NCBI RefSeq assembly: GCF_037976325.1
Contig: NZ_CP150265.1
Coordinates: 448,001 to 512,000, forward strand
Source of the DNA: Paenibacillus sp. FSL K6-3182
GTDB lineage: Bacteria; Bacillota; Bacilli; Paenibacillales; Paenibacillaceae
Length of the DNA stretch: 64,000 nucleotides
Reading direction: 5' to 3'
Notes under the pieces: generated by a model
What the model was told of the DNA's origin: nothing
Databases searched by the model: none
The model's input: the letters and a program-made list of their open reading frames with translations, nothing else
In this document: one piece after another, positions 37,685-45,226 of the stretch
Numbering within the stretch: the stretch's first letter is position 1
Layout: every line of letters begins with the position of its first letter
Translations under genes and position numbers: made by a program

Positions 37685-38973
37685 AGGTAGTCGTTATTGG
37701 CGGAGGATCTTCTTATACGCCAGAGTTGATTGAAGGTTTTATATTAAATTATGCGACCTTTCCTGTGACGGAAATTGTGCTGGTAGACATACCGGAGGGA
37801 CGGAATAAGCTGGCTATTGTCGGTCAGCTTGCCAAACGCATGATTGAGAAATCAGGCTTGCCTATTAAGCTGGATTTGACGCTGGATCGACGCTCGGTGC
37901 TGGCGGATGCTGACTTTGTAACGACGCAAATGCGTGTCGGCCGATTGGAAGCGCGCGGCTGGGATGAGTCTATCCCGCTCAAATACAATATGATTGGGCA
38001 GGAGACGACGGGTGCAGGCGGGATGATGAAGGCTTTGCGCACCATTCCTGTTCTTCTTGAAATCTGCAAGGATATGGAGGAGCTTTGCCCAGATGCATGG
38101 CTGCTTAATTTCACGAACCCGGCCGGCATGGTTACAGAGGCTATCCATAAGCATTCACGCATCAAATCGATTGGGCTATGCAACTCTCCAATAGCAGCAT
38201 ATAAATGGCTGTCATCATTGTACCAAGTACCGGTAGAGCAAATCCAATGTGAATTCGCTGGGCTTAATCACCTGCACTGGATTAGCTCCATTACAGTTAA
38301 TGGTGAATCCAAGCTGGATGAGCTGCTGAATGACCAAGACGGGTATTCCGCCAAAAACGTACCTCAATACGCTTGGAATGGCAGTCTGCTTCGTTCATTG
38401 CGAGCAATCCCGTCCTATTATTTAAAATATTTTTATTTGCAGCGCGAAATCTTGGCCGAGCAGCAAACAGCGGCTGCCAAAGGTGAAACGCGGGCGGAGA
38501 CGGTTCAGCGGCTTGAGGATGAGCTGTTCGAAATTTACAAGGATCCGAATCTGTCGGAGAAACCAAAGCAGCTTGAACAGCGTGGCGGTGCTTATTATTC
38601 GGAGGCGGCTGTAAAGCTGATGAACTCGCTGTATAACGACAGCGGTGATATTCAAACGTTAAACGTGCCAAATCAAGGGATGCTGGACTTTCTGCCGGAT
38701 GATGCTTGTATTGAAGTAAACTGTCTCGTTACGAAGGAAGGTCCAATTCCGCAGCCTGTAGCTATTGTGCCAGCGGCAGCGAAAGGACTCATTCATGCTG
38801 TGAAAGTGTATGAGCAGCTGGCTATTGAGGCTGCTGTATCCGGCAATAGGGATACGGCATTGCTGGCACTCGCGCATCACCCGCTCGTTGATTCAACGAA
38901 TGACGCGCAGCGTATGCTGGATGAAATGCTGGAGCAGAACAAAGCGTATTTGCCGCAGTTTTTTGCAGAGTAA
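37669..38973 (+). CDS. GH4 family 6-phospho-beta-glucosidase-type hydrolase
   Basis: 434 residues from ATG 37669, 10 nt after AAGGAGG. The NAD-binding loop is VVVIGGGSSYTPELIEGF; metal ligands are C171 (IGLCNSP) and H201 (AGLNHLHW); LNFTNPAGMVTEAI is family-typical. GH4 enzymes cleave by an NAD/Mn2+ redox mechanism and usually act on 6-phosphoglycosides. Finding one behind an ABC importer (not a PTS) with a sugar kinase gene is a meaningful link: the kinase could phosphorylate the imported glycoside or its product. The exact anomer and sugar cannot be read; the sequence resembles the 6-phospho-beta-glucosidase LicH/CelF group more than alpha-glucosidases or galacturonases. Confidence 0.85.
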   Translation: MGDRLKVVVIGGGSSYTPELIEGFILNYATFPVTEIVLVDIPEGRNKLAIVGQLAKRMIEKSGLPIKLDLTLDRRSVLADADFVTTQMRVGRLEARGWDESIPLKYNMIGQETTGAGGMMKALRTIPVLLEICKDMEELCPDAWLLNFTNPAGMVTEAIHKHSRIKSIGLCNSPIAAYKWLSSLYQVPVEQIQCEFAGLNHLHWISSITVNGESKLDELLNDQDGYSAKNVPQYAWNGSLLRSLRAIPSYYLKYFYLQREILAEQQTAAAKGETRAETVQRLEDELFEIYKDPNLSEKPKQLEQRGGAYYSEAAVKLMNSLYNDSGDIQTLNVPNQGMLDFLPDDACIEVNCLVTKEGPIPQPVAIVPAAAKGLIHAVKVYEQLAIEAAVSGNRDTALLALAHHPLVDSTNDAQRMLDEMLEQNKAYLPQFFAE

Positions 38974-38991
38974 GCAGAATATGAATGAACG

Positions 38992-39031
38992 AAGACGTCT
39001 TCGCCGAATAGGGTGAGAGACGTCTTTTTTT
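38992..39031 (+). terminator. Rho-independent terminator
   Basis: AGACGTCT repeats itself as a self-complementary arm on both sides of a 17-nt loop, then T7. It ends the sugar operon. Confidence 0.8.
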
Positions 39032-39155
39032 GCGCTTAGTAAGCTCAGTCGCAATCGCCCGCAATAACTGTTACATTAGAATTAAATATGAGTTAGGCAT
39101 AGGTTCCGTATAATTTCAGCTTGTTTATAAGCCTATATAATGGAGGGTTGCGTAT

Positions 39156-40142
39156 ATGTCATCTTTTAAAGCGCTTGTGATTAACAAAGTAGAAAATGAG
39201 ATTATCGCAAACACGCAGCAGTTGGACTTAAACGATTTGCCGCAGGGTGAATTGCTTATTAAGGTTGCGTATTCCAGTGTGAATTACAAAGATGCGTTAG
39301 CTTGTTTGCCTAATGGCGGTATTGTAAAAAGCTATCCTTTTGTACCGGGCATTGATTTGGCGGGCACGGTTGTATCAAGTGAAGATGAGAGATTCCAAGA
39401 GGGCGACGAAATTGTGGTCACGGGATATGGGCTCGGTGTCAATCATTTCGGCGGTTTTAGTGAATATGCCCGTGTGCCTGCGGAATGGGCAATCAAGCTG
39501 CCGCAAGGTTTGTCGATGAAGGAAGCCATGATACTGGGGACGGCAGGTTTTACTGCGGCATTGTCCGTATATGAGCTTGTGCAAAATGGCATTCGGCCTG
39601 AGGATGGTCCTATTCTCGTTACTGGTGCAACTGGAGGAGTAGGCAGTATTGCTGCTGCAATTGCGGCTAAGCTTGGGTATGAGGTGGCAGCGAGCACGGG
39701 GAAACTGGATAAGCAGCAGTATTTGCTTGATTTAGGCGTGAAGCGAATTCTGCCTAGAGAAGAGCTTCTATCTGGTTCCAAGCAGCCTCTGGACAAGCAG
39801 ATATGGGCAGGAGCTATTGATTGTGTGGGCGGGGAGACATTAACCGCGGTGCTGTCTCAATTAAAATATGGCGGCACCGTAGCGGCGAGCGGTTTGACAG
39901 GCGGAGCGGGCCTTTCGATGACCGTATACCCATTCATCATAAGAGGAGTACGGCTGATCGGTATTGATTCTGTCATGGCAGGGATGGAGATTCGCAGCAA
40001 AATATGGGCGCTATTGGCTGATGCCTATAAGCCAAGTATGCTGGGCGAACTATTCTCGGAAATTAGTCTGGAACAGGTGAGCGACCAGGTAGCTACTCTC
40101 TTGAATGGGCAAGCCAAAGGCAGAACCATTGTAAAGCTATAA
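39156..40142 (+). CDS. YhdH/YhfP-type quinone oxidoreductase (acrylyl-CoA reductase family)
   Basis: 328 residues, medium-chain dehydrogenase/reductase without structural zinc. SSVNYKDALA near the start, FVPGIDLAGTVV, DEIVVTGYGLGVNHFGGFSEYARVP, and the NADPH fold GATGGVGSIAAAIAAKLGY are the YhdH/AcuI hallmarks. IDCVGGETL and the C-terminal GRTIVKL also fit. These enzymes reduce acryloyl-CoA or related enoyl compounds with NADPH; the physiological substrate here is unknown. GGAGGG precedes ATG 39156. Two TATAAT-like boxes (39109-39114 and about 39132) occur upstream. Confidence 0.88.
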   Translation: MSSFKALVINKVENEIIANTQQLDLNDLPQGELLIKVAYSSVNYKDALACLPNGGIVKSYPFVPGIDLAGTVVSSEDERFQEGDEIVVTGYGLGVNHFGGFSEYARVPAEWAIKLPQGLSMKEAMILGTAGFTAALSVYELVQNGIRPEDGPILVTGATGGVGSIAAAIAAKLGYEVAASTGKLDKQQYLLDLGVKRILPREELLSGSKQPLDKQIWAGAIDCVGGETLTAVLSQLKYGGTVAASGLTGGAGLSMTVYPFIIRGVRLIGIDSVMAGMEIRSKIWALLADAYKPSMLGELFSEISLEQVSDQVATLLNGQAKGRTIVKL

Positions 40143-40148
40143 CGATAC

Positions 40149-40190
40149 AAAAGAGCAATTGCCCTCATGCGGGCAATTGCTCTTTTGTGT
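40149..40190. terminator. Bidirectional Rho-independent terminator
   Basis: AAAAGAGCAATTGCCC pairs with GGGCAATTGCTCTTTT around TCATGC. A- and T-runs on the flanks let it serve both convergent genes. Confidence 0.93.
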
Positions 40191-40195
40191 CAAAA

Positions 40196-40618
40196 CTAAC
40201 CTCGCTTTAATCGCCGTGCGCGGAATTGCTTGTATTGAAAATAGATTGTGCAGCCGATGCAAAAGCCAAGAATGGCGGCTAGCGCAGCAGCTCCCATCAT
40301 TCCAGCAAATATATAACCAGCTGCAGACCAGCCGAGCATAAAGCTAAGCAGCGAGAAGGTGAGGAAACCTACACCTAGGGAGTTGTTGAAGCGCTGCAGC
40401 TCAGCTGCTTCTGTTTGTGCGGAAGAAATTCGACCGTTTAGGAAAGGGCGAGCCGCAATAATGAATAAATTAGCTTTGGGACCGAAAATAAGTCCAATTA
40501 TTTGAATAATCCATAGTGCTGCAATAAGCCAAGGCAACTGCAGGCCTATCGCAAGAAGAAGTACGGAAACGATACCGACTTGGTTACTTCGAACAAATGG
40601 AATGGGAATCTCCTTCAT
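40196..40618 (-). CDS. DUF4395 membrane protein
   Basis: 140 residues with three to four membrane segments. IPIPFVRSNQVGIV at the start and ILGFCIGCTIYFQYKQF at the end are the DUF4395 hallmarks; the GFCIGC cysteine pair (about residue 125) is a conserved feature of that family and suggests a redox or metal link. ATG 40618 is preferred; a TTG at 40630 in the same frame is directly beside AAGGAAAG and cannot be ruled out. It is a single gene. Confidence 0.78.
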   Translation of the reverse strand: MKEIPIPFVRSNQVGIVSVLLLAIGLQLPWLIAALWIIQIIGLIFGPKANLFIIAARPFLNGRISSAQTEAAELQRFNNSLGVGFLTFSLLSFMLGWSAAGYIFAGMMGAAALAAILGFCIGCTIYFQYKQFRARRLKRG

Positions 40619-40820
40619 TATAAAAACCAACTTTCCTTATTGGATTTATATAATTTAATAGTAGATAATTTAAGCTCTTTTGGCAATAACCAAATGATTA
40701 ATCGATCAAAAATATTATTAAATGACAACTTTCGATAACTACCAATTTTTTTCAATATTCATATATAATAGATTAATAATACTAAAGAACTAATTTCTTT
40801 GATAAGAGGTAGATAGATTA

Positions 40821-43436
40821 GTGAAGCTCACAGGTATCGATATGTTTAAAGGGCTCTCTAATGTAGAGCTTGCGAAGCTGCTGGGGATGCTTGATAAACA
40901 ACAGATTCCTGCGGGAACGAGGTTGTTCCATCAAGGCGAGCATGGCGATCAAATGTTCATCATAGAAAGCGGCACGATTGAGCTATTCTCAAAAACGGAT
41001 GACAGCGTTCGGCGTTCGCTTGCCGTGCTTGGGCCAGGCGAGGTTTTTGGTGAAATGGCTCTGCTTACTGGGGAAGCGCGGTCTGCTGAGGCCGTAGCTG
41101 CGGAGGATGCTGTACTGCATATCATTGACAGCAGGATGTTTGATCGCCTTGTTGCTGAGAATGCAATTTTCTCATCCTATTTCATCAAGCTGCTTTCGCA
41201 ACGATTGATCGCAACGAATGCGAAGCTTCAAGCATCTAAGAAAACGGAATCCGAGCGAATTGCGTATGAGCTTGGACAATTGCGCGAGCTATCGGCTCGG
41301 TTTCTGCAGTGGTGCGCACATGTTCCTCTTATTAGCAGAGGGCTTGTGGAGCATACCTATGGCATGACAATGCAAAGGGAGCTTTCAGACAATCTCTTCC
41401 TTCGGGAGTGCTTTCAAGATGATCCATTAACATCGGAATGGTTAACTCTTGCAAGCGGTATTAAGCCGGTTCTTAATGATATAAGCAAGGAACGTTATGG
41501 GTACGAGGAGATGGCTGGTTGGCTGGAAAAAGCGACCTCGTGGTATGTTTCTCAAGGCAACTGGGTGGCATTCATCATGATCCAAGCGGATAAAGGGAAC
41601 TGGCCAGCAGCGCTAGACACGTATGCTCGCATAGAAGGAGAGGTTACGGATCATCAGCGCGCAGAACTTTTTCGTACCATTAGCCGCTGTCCTAGAGATA
41701 TACTCGCAGGAAATTACACGGTGCTGCAAACCTATCTTCCTTACTGTGAGGAAAATGCGCCGGAAATTGGGCTTGCTGTTATAGAAGCCTCTTTAAATCA
41801 GCCTAACAAATTTCAATCGCATGAGCTTTTGTTTTTGTACGAGTGCGGAACGGAGCTTAGCAGACGTGTTGGCAGAAACAATCAAGCGTTGGATTACTTG
41901 AAGCTGGCGGATGCATTAGCAAGCACTTTATCCTTCAATAAAGTTGAATTGCCGGATGCTGATCGGGCGTATGGATTAGCCAAACAAAAGCTGGCTAGAA
42001 AACGCAGCGAGGTGCTCGTGAAAGGCGCCGGACGTTTGTTGAAGGGGAATCGTGCTGCAGAAGCAGGGGCTGTCATGGCGGCGCTGCTCTGCATCATACT
42101 TTCTTTCCTATTAGATCCTATTGGCGGTTTATCTGAGGCGGGCATGCGGTTTATCGGAATTGCGCTAGCCGCAGTCATTATGTGGATTGTTCCGATTATG
42201 CCGGATTACATTGTGGCGCTTGGCATGATTATGCTGTGGGTGCTGGGGGGCGTTGCCTCTCCGGAAACGGCACTCTCGGGATTTGCGTCAAGCTCGTGGC
42301 TCTTCATGATTTCTATTATGGCGATAAGTGCGGTAATAACAAAATCAGGAATTTCTTATCGCTTTGCGCTCCATGCTTTAAAAAGATTTCCTGCCCATTA
42401 CCGCGGACAGCTTTGGGGCATTATTGCAGGCGGGGTCCTGCTTAATCCGCTGCTTCCTTCATCCTCTGCCAAGGTATCGCTTGGCGTTCCGATGGCACAG
42501 ACGCTCGCGGAATCGCTCGGCTTTGAAGAGAGGAGCAAGGGAGCCGCTGGCCTTGGGCTGATTGCTATGATTTTCTTTGGCTTTACCGCGCCTTTTGTTA
42601 TGACAGGCTCATATACCAATATTATGGCTTATGGCCTTGCTTCTACAGAGCAATCGGTATCGTGGCTGCAATGGTTATTGTATGCGCTGCCGGGGTTTGT
42701 TATTTTTGGCACTGTGTTGATTATCGTATTGCTCTTTATGTTCCGTAAGATCGAGCCTGCCAAAGTTGTCACAAGCGAAGTGCTGAGTGAACAGCTAAAG
42801 CTTCTTGGCCCGCTAACAAAGGATGAGCGAGTATCGGTCTGGACGATTATATGCTGCATTGGGCTTATGGTGCTTCAACCGCTTCACGGGATTGAGAGTA
42901 CATGGATTATGTTGATGGGTTTTGCGGTTTTGGTTATTAGCGGCGTGCTCGATAAACAGACGATTTCTACCGGAATAGATTGGACTTTTTTATTGTTTCT
43001 AGGGGCTGCATTTAGCTTTGCGGGCGTCGCCGAGCAGCTAGGAATTGCTGAGCTGTTATCCTCCTTTCTTGGAGAGCATATGTCTGTTTTTGTCAGCACG
43101 CCTGCCTTATTCCTTGTTGCAGTCATTCTCGTTTCCTTTATCGTTACGCTAGTCATTCGAGATGATCCAGCTGTTATTTTACTTATAACCGCTATTGTTC
43201 CTTTAGGAGAAACAGTAGGCATTCATCCTTGGGTGCTCGTGTTTGTCATATTGCTTGCAACAGATCCGTTTTTCTTTGCCTATCAGTCCCCTACCTATTT
43301 AACTGCCTATTACAGCTCGGAGGGGAAAGCGTTTACCCATCGTCAAGCCGGGAAGCTTGCACTCGGTTATGCGTTTGCAGTGCTGCTTATAGCTGTGCTC
43401 TGTGTTCCATATTGGAAGTGGCTTCATCTCATTTGA
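40821..43436 (+). CDS. Cyclic-nucleotide-binding domain fused to DASS/SLC13-type anion transporter
   Basis: 871 residues. Residues about 8-125 form a cNMP-binding domain (GTRLFHQGEHGDQMFIIESG, PGEVFGEMALLTGEARSAEAVA). A helical, Trp- and Arg-rich linker of about 275 residues follows, with no recognised family. The C-terminal 460 residues have about 12 membrane segments of the divalent-anion:sodium symporter fold, with the hairpin motif GGVLLNPLLPSSSAKV and, near the end, a second DPFFFAYQSPT. The start is GTG 40821, with AGAGG 12-13 nt upstream and TATAAT at about 40765. It is the first gene of an operon with an adenylate cyclase, so cAMP may gate transport. Cargo (sulfate, dicarboxylate or another anion) is unknown. 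Confidence 0.82.
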   Translation: MKLTGIDMFKGLSNVELAKLLGMLDKQQIPAGTRLFHQGEHGDQMFIIESGTIELFSKTDDSVRRSLAVLGPGEVFGEMALLTGEARSAEAVAAEDAVLHIIDSRMFDRLVAENAIFSSYFIKLLSQRLIATNAKLQASKKTESERIAYELGQLRELSARFLQWCAHVPLISRGLVEHTYGMTMQRELSDNLFLRECFQDDPLTSEWLTLASGIKPVLNDISKERYGYEEMAGWLEKATSWYVSQGNWVAFIMIQADKGNWPAALDTYARIEGEVTDHQRAELFRTISRCPRDILAGNYTVLQTYLPYCEENAPEIGLAVIEASLNQPNKFQSHELLFLYECGTELSRRVGRNNQALDYLKLADALASTLSFNKVELPDADRAYGLAKQKLARKRSEVLVKGAGRLLKGNRAAEAGAVMAALLCIILSFLLDPIGGLSEAGMRFIGIALAAVIMWIVPIMPDYIVALGMIMLWVLGGVASPETALSGFASSSWLFMISIMAISAVITKSGISYRFALHALKRFPAHYRGQLWGIIAGGVLLNPLLPSSSAKVSLGVPMAQTLAESLGFEERSKGAAGLGLIAMIFFGFTAPFVMTGSYTNIMAYGLASTEQSVSWLQWLLYALPGFVIFGTVLIIVLLFMFRKIEPAKVVTSEVLSEQLKLLGPLTKDERVSVWTIICCIGLMVLQPLHGIESTWIMLMGFAVLVISGVLDKQTISTGIDWTFLLFLGAAFSFAGVAEQLGIAELLSSFLGEHMSVFVSTPALFLVAVILVSFIVTLVIRDDPAVILLITAIVPLGETVGIHPWVLVFVILLATDPFFFAYQSPTYLTAYYSSEGKAFTHRQAGKLALGYAFAVLLIAVLCVPYWKWLHLI

Positions 43437-43462
43437 CGGAAAAGAAGGGAAAGGAGGATATT

Positions 43463-45226
43463 ATGAAAATAAAGCTTATACATATTATGGGCCTGCTTGC
43501 TGTGCTGGCTATTTTCTTCCTGTATAGAGGAACATTTGATCGAATGGACTATTTTTTCCAAGATCGTTTTATGCAAAAGGAAAGCCCTGTCGAAACTCAA
43601 ATTGCCATTATCGCTATTGACGATGAAAGTGTGAGTGAATTTGGGAGCTGGCCTTGGAATCGAAATGTTCATGCTCAATTGGTCGATATGCTCTCCGAAG
43701 GAAAACCGGCAGTTATTGCGTTTGACGTCACTTTTCCTGCACCGTCGGCAGATGATCCATCATCGGATGAAGCGCTAATCAGCGCAGTGAAAAATGCGGG
43801 CAATGTCGTTTTTCCCGTATATGGAACATTTGAAGCTTCAGCCAAGCAGGGCGCAATTGATGCACTTGAAATATCCGAGCCGTTTCCGGCACTTAAGGAA
43901 GCGGCAGCGGCGGTTGGACATATCAACACGATACCGGACCGCGACCACGTTGTACGCAACTCTTTATATCGTTTTATGTATGAAGGCGAGCAGGTTGAAA
44001 GCTTTTCTTGGACAATTTATAAAATGTACATGGAGCGCCAAGGCAAAAGTGTAAGTGCGGATATGCTTCCGCTTGATGCATTTGGACAGTTTCATATTCC
44101 CTATACGGAGCGGCCGGGGCAATATGAAGCGATTCCTTACGCTGCTGTACTGAATGGGGATGTACCTGCGGAGTATTTTCAGGATCGCATTGTGCTTATT
44201 GGACCGTATGCCACGGGCTTTAAGGATGAGTACCTGACGCCATTGCAGGTGAAAAAAATGATGTACGGGGTGGAAATACACGCAAACATTATACAGGCTC
44301 TGCTCGAAAATGATCTTAAGCATGAGCTTAATTGGAAATGGAATGCGTTGATTTTGCTCCTTGCGGCTTCGCTTGCCTACTTTTTATTCCGGAAGTGGAA
44401 TATGCTTATCTCGTTTTTGGCGGTTGCGGTTATTCTTGTTGCGTTTGTAGTAGGAAGCAGCTACTTGTACGGTCAGGGAATCATCATATCAATCGGCTAT
44501 GTGGTGCCGCTGCTGATTATTAGTTGCATCATTGTCGTTGGGTTCCATTACGTAGAGGAATTGCTGGAGCGGCGCAGAGTGACGGATATATTCGGCAGAT
44601 ACGTGGCGCCTGAGGTCGTTAACCAGATTTTAAAAAATGGTGAAGAGGGCCTAAAGCTGGGCGGAACGCGCCGTGAGTTAACTGTGCTTTTTGTCGATAT
44701 TCGCGGCTTTACGCCTCTCTCAGAGAAGGCGGAGCCGGAGGAAATCGTTGAAATATTAAATGAATACTTGGATCTTGCCGCTAACTGCATCTTTAAATTC
44801 GAAGGTACGCTGGATAAGTTTATCGGCGATGCAGCCATGGCAATTTTCAATGCGCCGCTGCTTCTTGAAGACCATCCAATGCGAGCGGTGGAAGCGGCGT
44901 GGGCAATGAAAGAGGGCTCAGCCGCATTGGAGCGCAAGTTAATTGAACGATTTGGCTTTGGTGTGAAGTTTGGTCTTGGCATTCATACGGGGCCAGCCGT
45001 CTTCGGCAACATAGGTTCCAAGAGCAGGATGGACTACACCGCTATTGGAGACACGGTTAATACGACAGCTAGGCTGGAGAGCAATGCAAAGCCCGGACAA
45101 ATAATTATGAGCGATGCGGTCTATCAGGTGGTTAAAGATCGTGTTATTGCGAACGCTCTTGGCGAGATCAAGGTAAAAGGAAAAGAACAGGGCATCTCAA
45201 TCTATGAATTGGAGGGACTAAAATGA
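43463..45226 (+). CDS. CHASE2-domain class III adenylate cyclase
   Basis: 587 residues from ATG 43463 (AAAGGAGG, 5-nt spacing). After one N-terminal helix, an extracellular CHASE2 sensor (about 30-285) with IAIIAIDDESVSEFGSWPW, AFDVTFP and DRIVLIGPYA; then three membrane helices (about 290-370) and a catalytic domain. Metal ligands D412 (LFVDIRGFT) and D456 (FIGDAAMA), purine-selecting K452 and T526, and transition-state N533/R537 (DTVNTTARLES) are all present. A Lys/Thr pair is that of cyanobacterial-type adenylate cyclases, so the product should be cAMP, not cGMP. It is co-transcribed with a cNMP-binding transporter, which makes a local signal circuit likely. Confidence 0.9.
   Translation: MKIKLIHIMGLLAVLAIFFLYRGTFDRMDYFFQDRFMQKESPVETQIAIIAIDDESVSEFGSWPWNRNVHAQLVDMLSEGKPAVIAFDVTFPAPSADDPSSDEALISAVKNAGNVVFPVYGTFEASAKQGAIDALEISEPFPALKEAAAAVGHINTIPDRDHVVRNSLYRFMYEGEQVESFSWTIYKMYMERQGKSVSADMLPLDAFGQFHIPYTERPGQYEAIPYAAVLNGDVPAEYFQDRIVLIGPYATGFKDEYLTPLQVKKMMYGVEIHANIIQALLENDLKHELNWKWNALILLLAASLAYFLFRKWNMLISFLAVAVILVAFVVGSSYLYGQGIIISIGYVVPLLIISCIIVVGFHYVEELLERRRVTDIFGRYVAPEVVNQILKNGEEGLKLGGTRRELTVLFVDIRGFTPLSEKAEPEEIVEILNEYLDLAANCIFKFEGTLDKFIGDAAMAIFNAPLLLEDHPMRAVEAAWAMKEGSAALERKLIERFGFGVKFGLGIHTGPAVFGNIGSKSRMDYTAIGDTVNTTARLESNAKPGQIIMSDAVYQVVKDRVIANALGEIKVKGKEQGISIYELEGLK

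Noticed and set aside
43229..43462. Longer N-terminus for the adenylate cyclase
   Set aside because: It would overlap the transporter gene by more than 200 nt; ATG 43463 has a perfect AAAGGAGG.
43463..45226. Diguanylate cyclase (GGDEF)
   Set aside because: Class III cyclase motifs (VDIRGFT, DTVNTTAR) are present and no GG(D/E)EF sequence exists.
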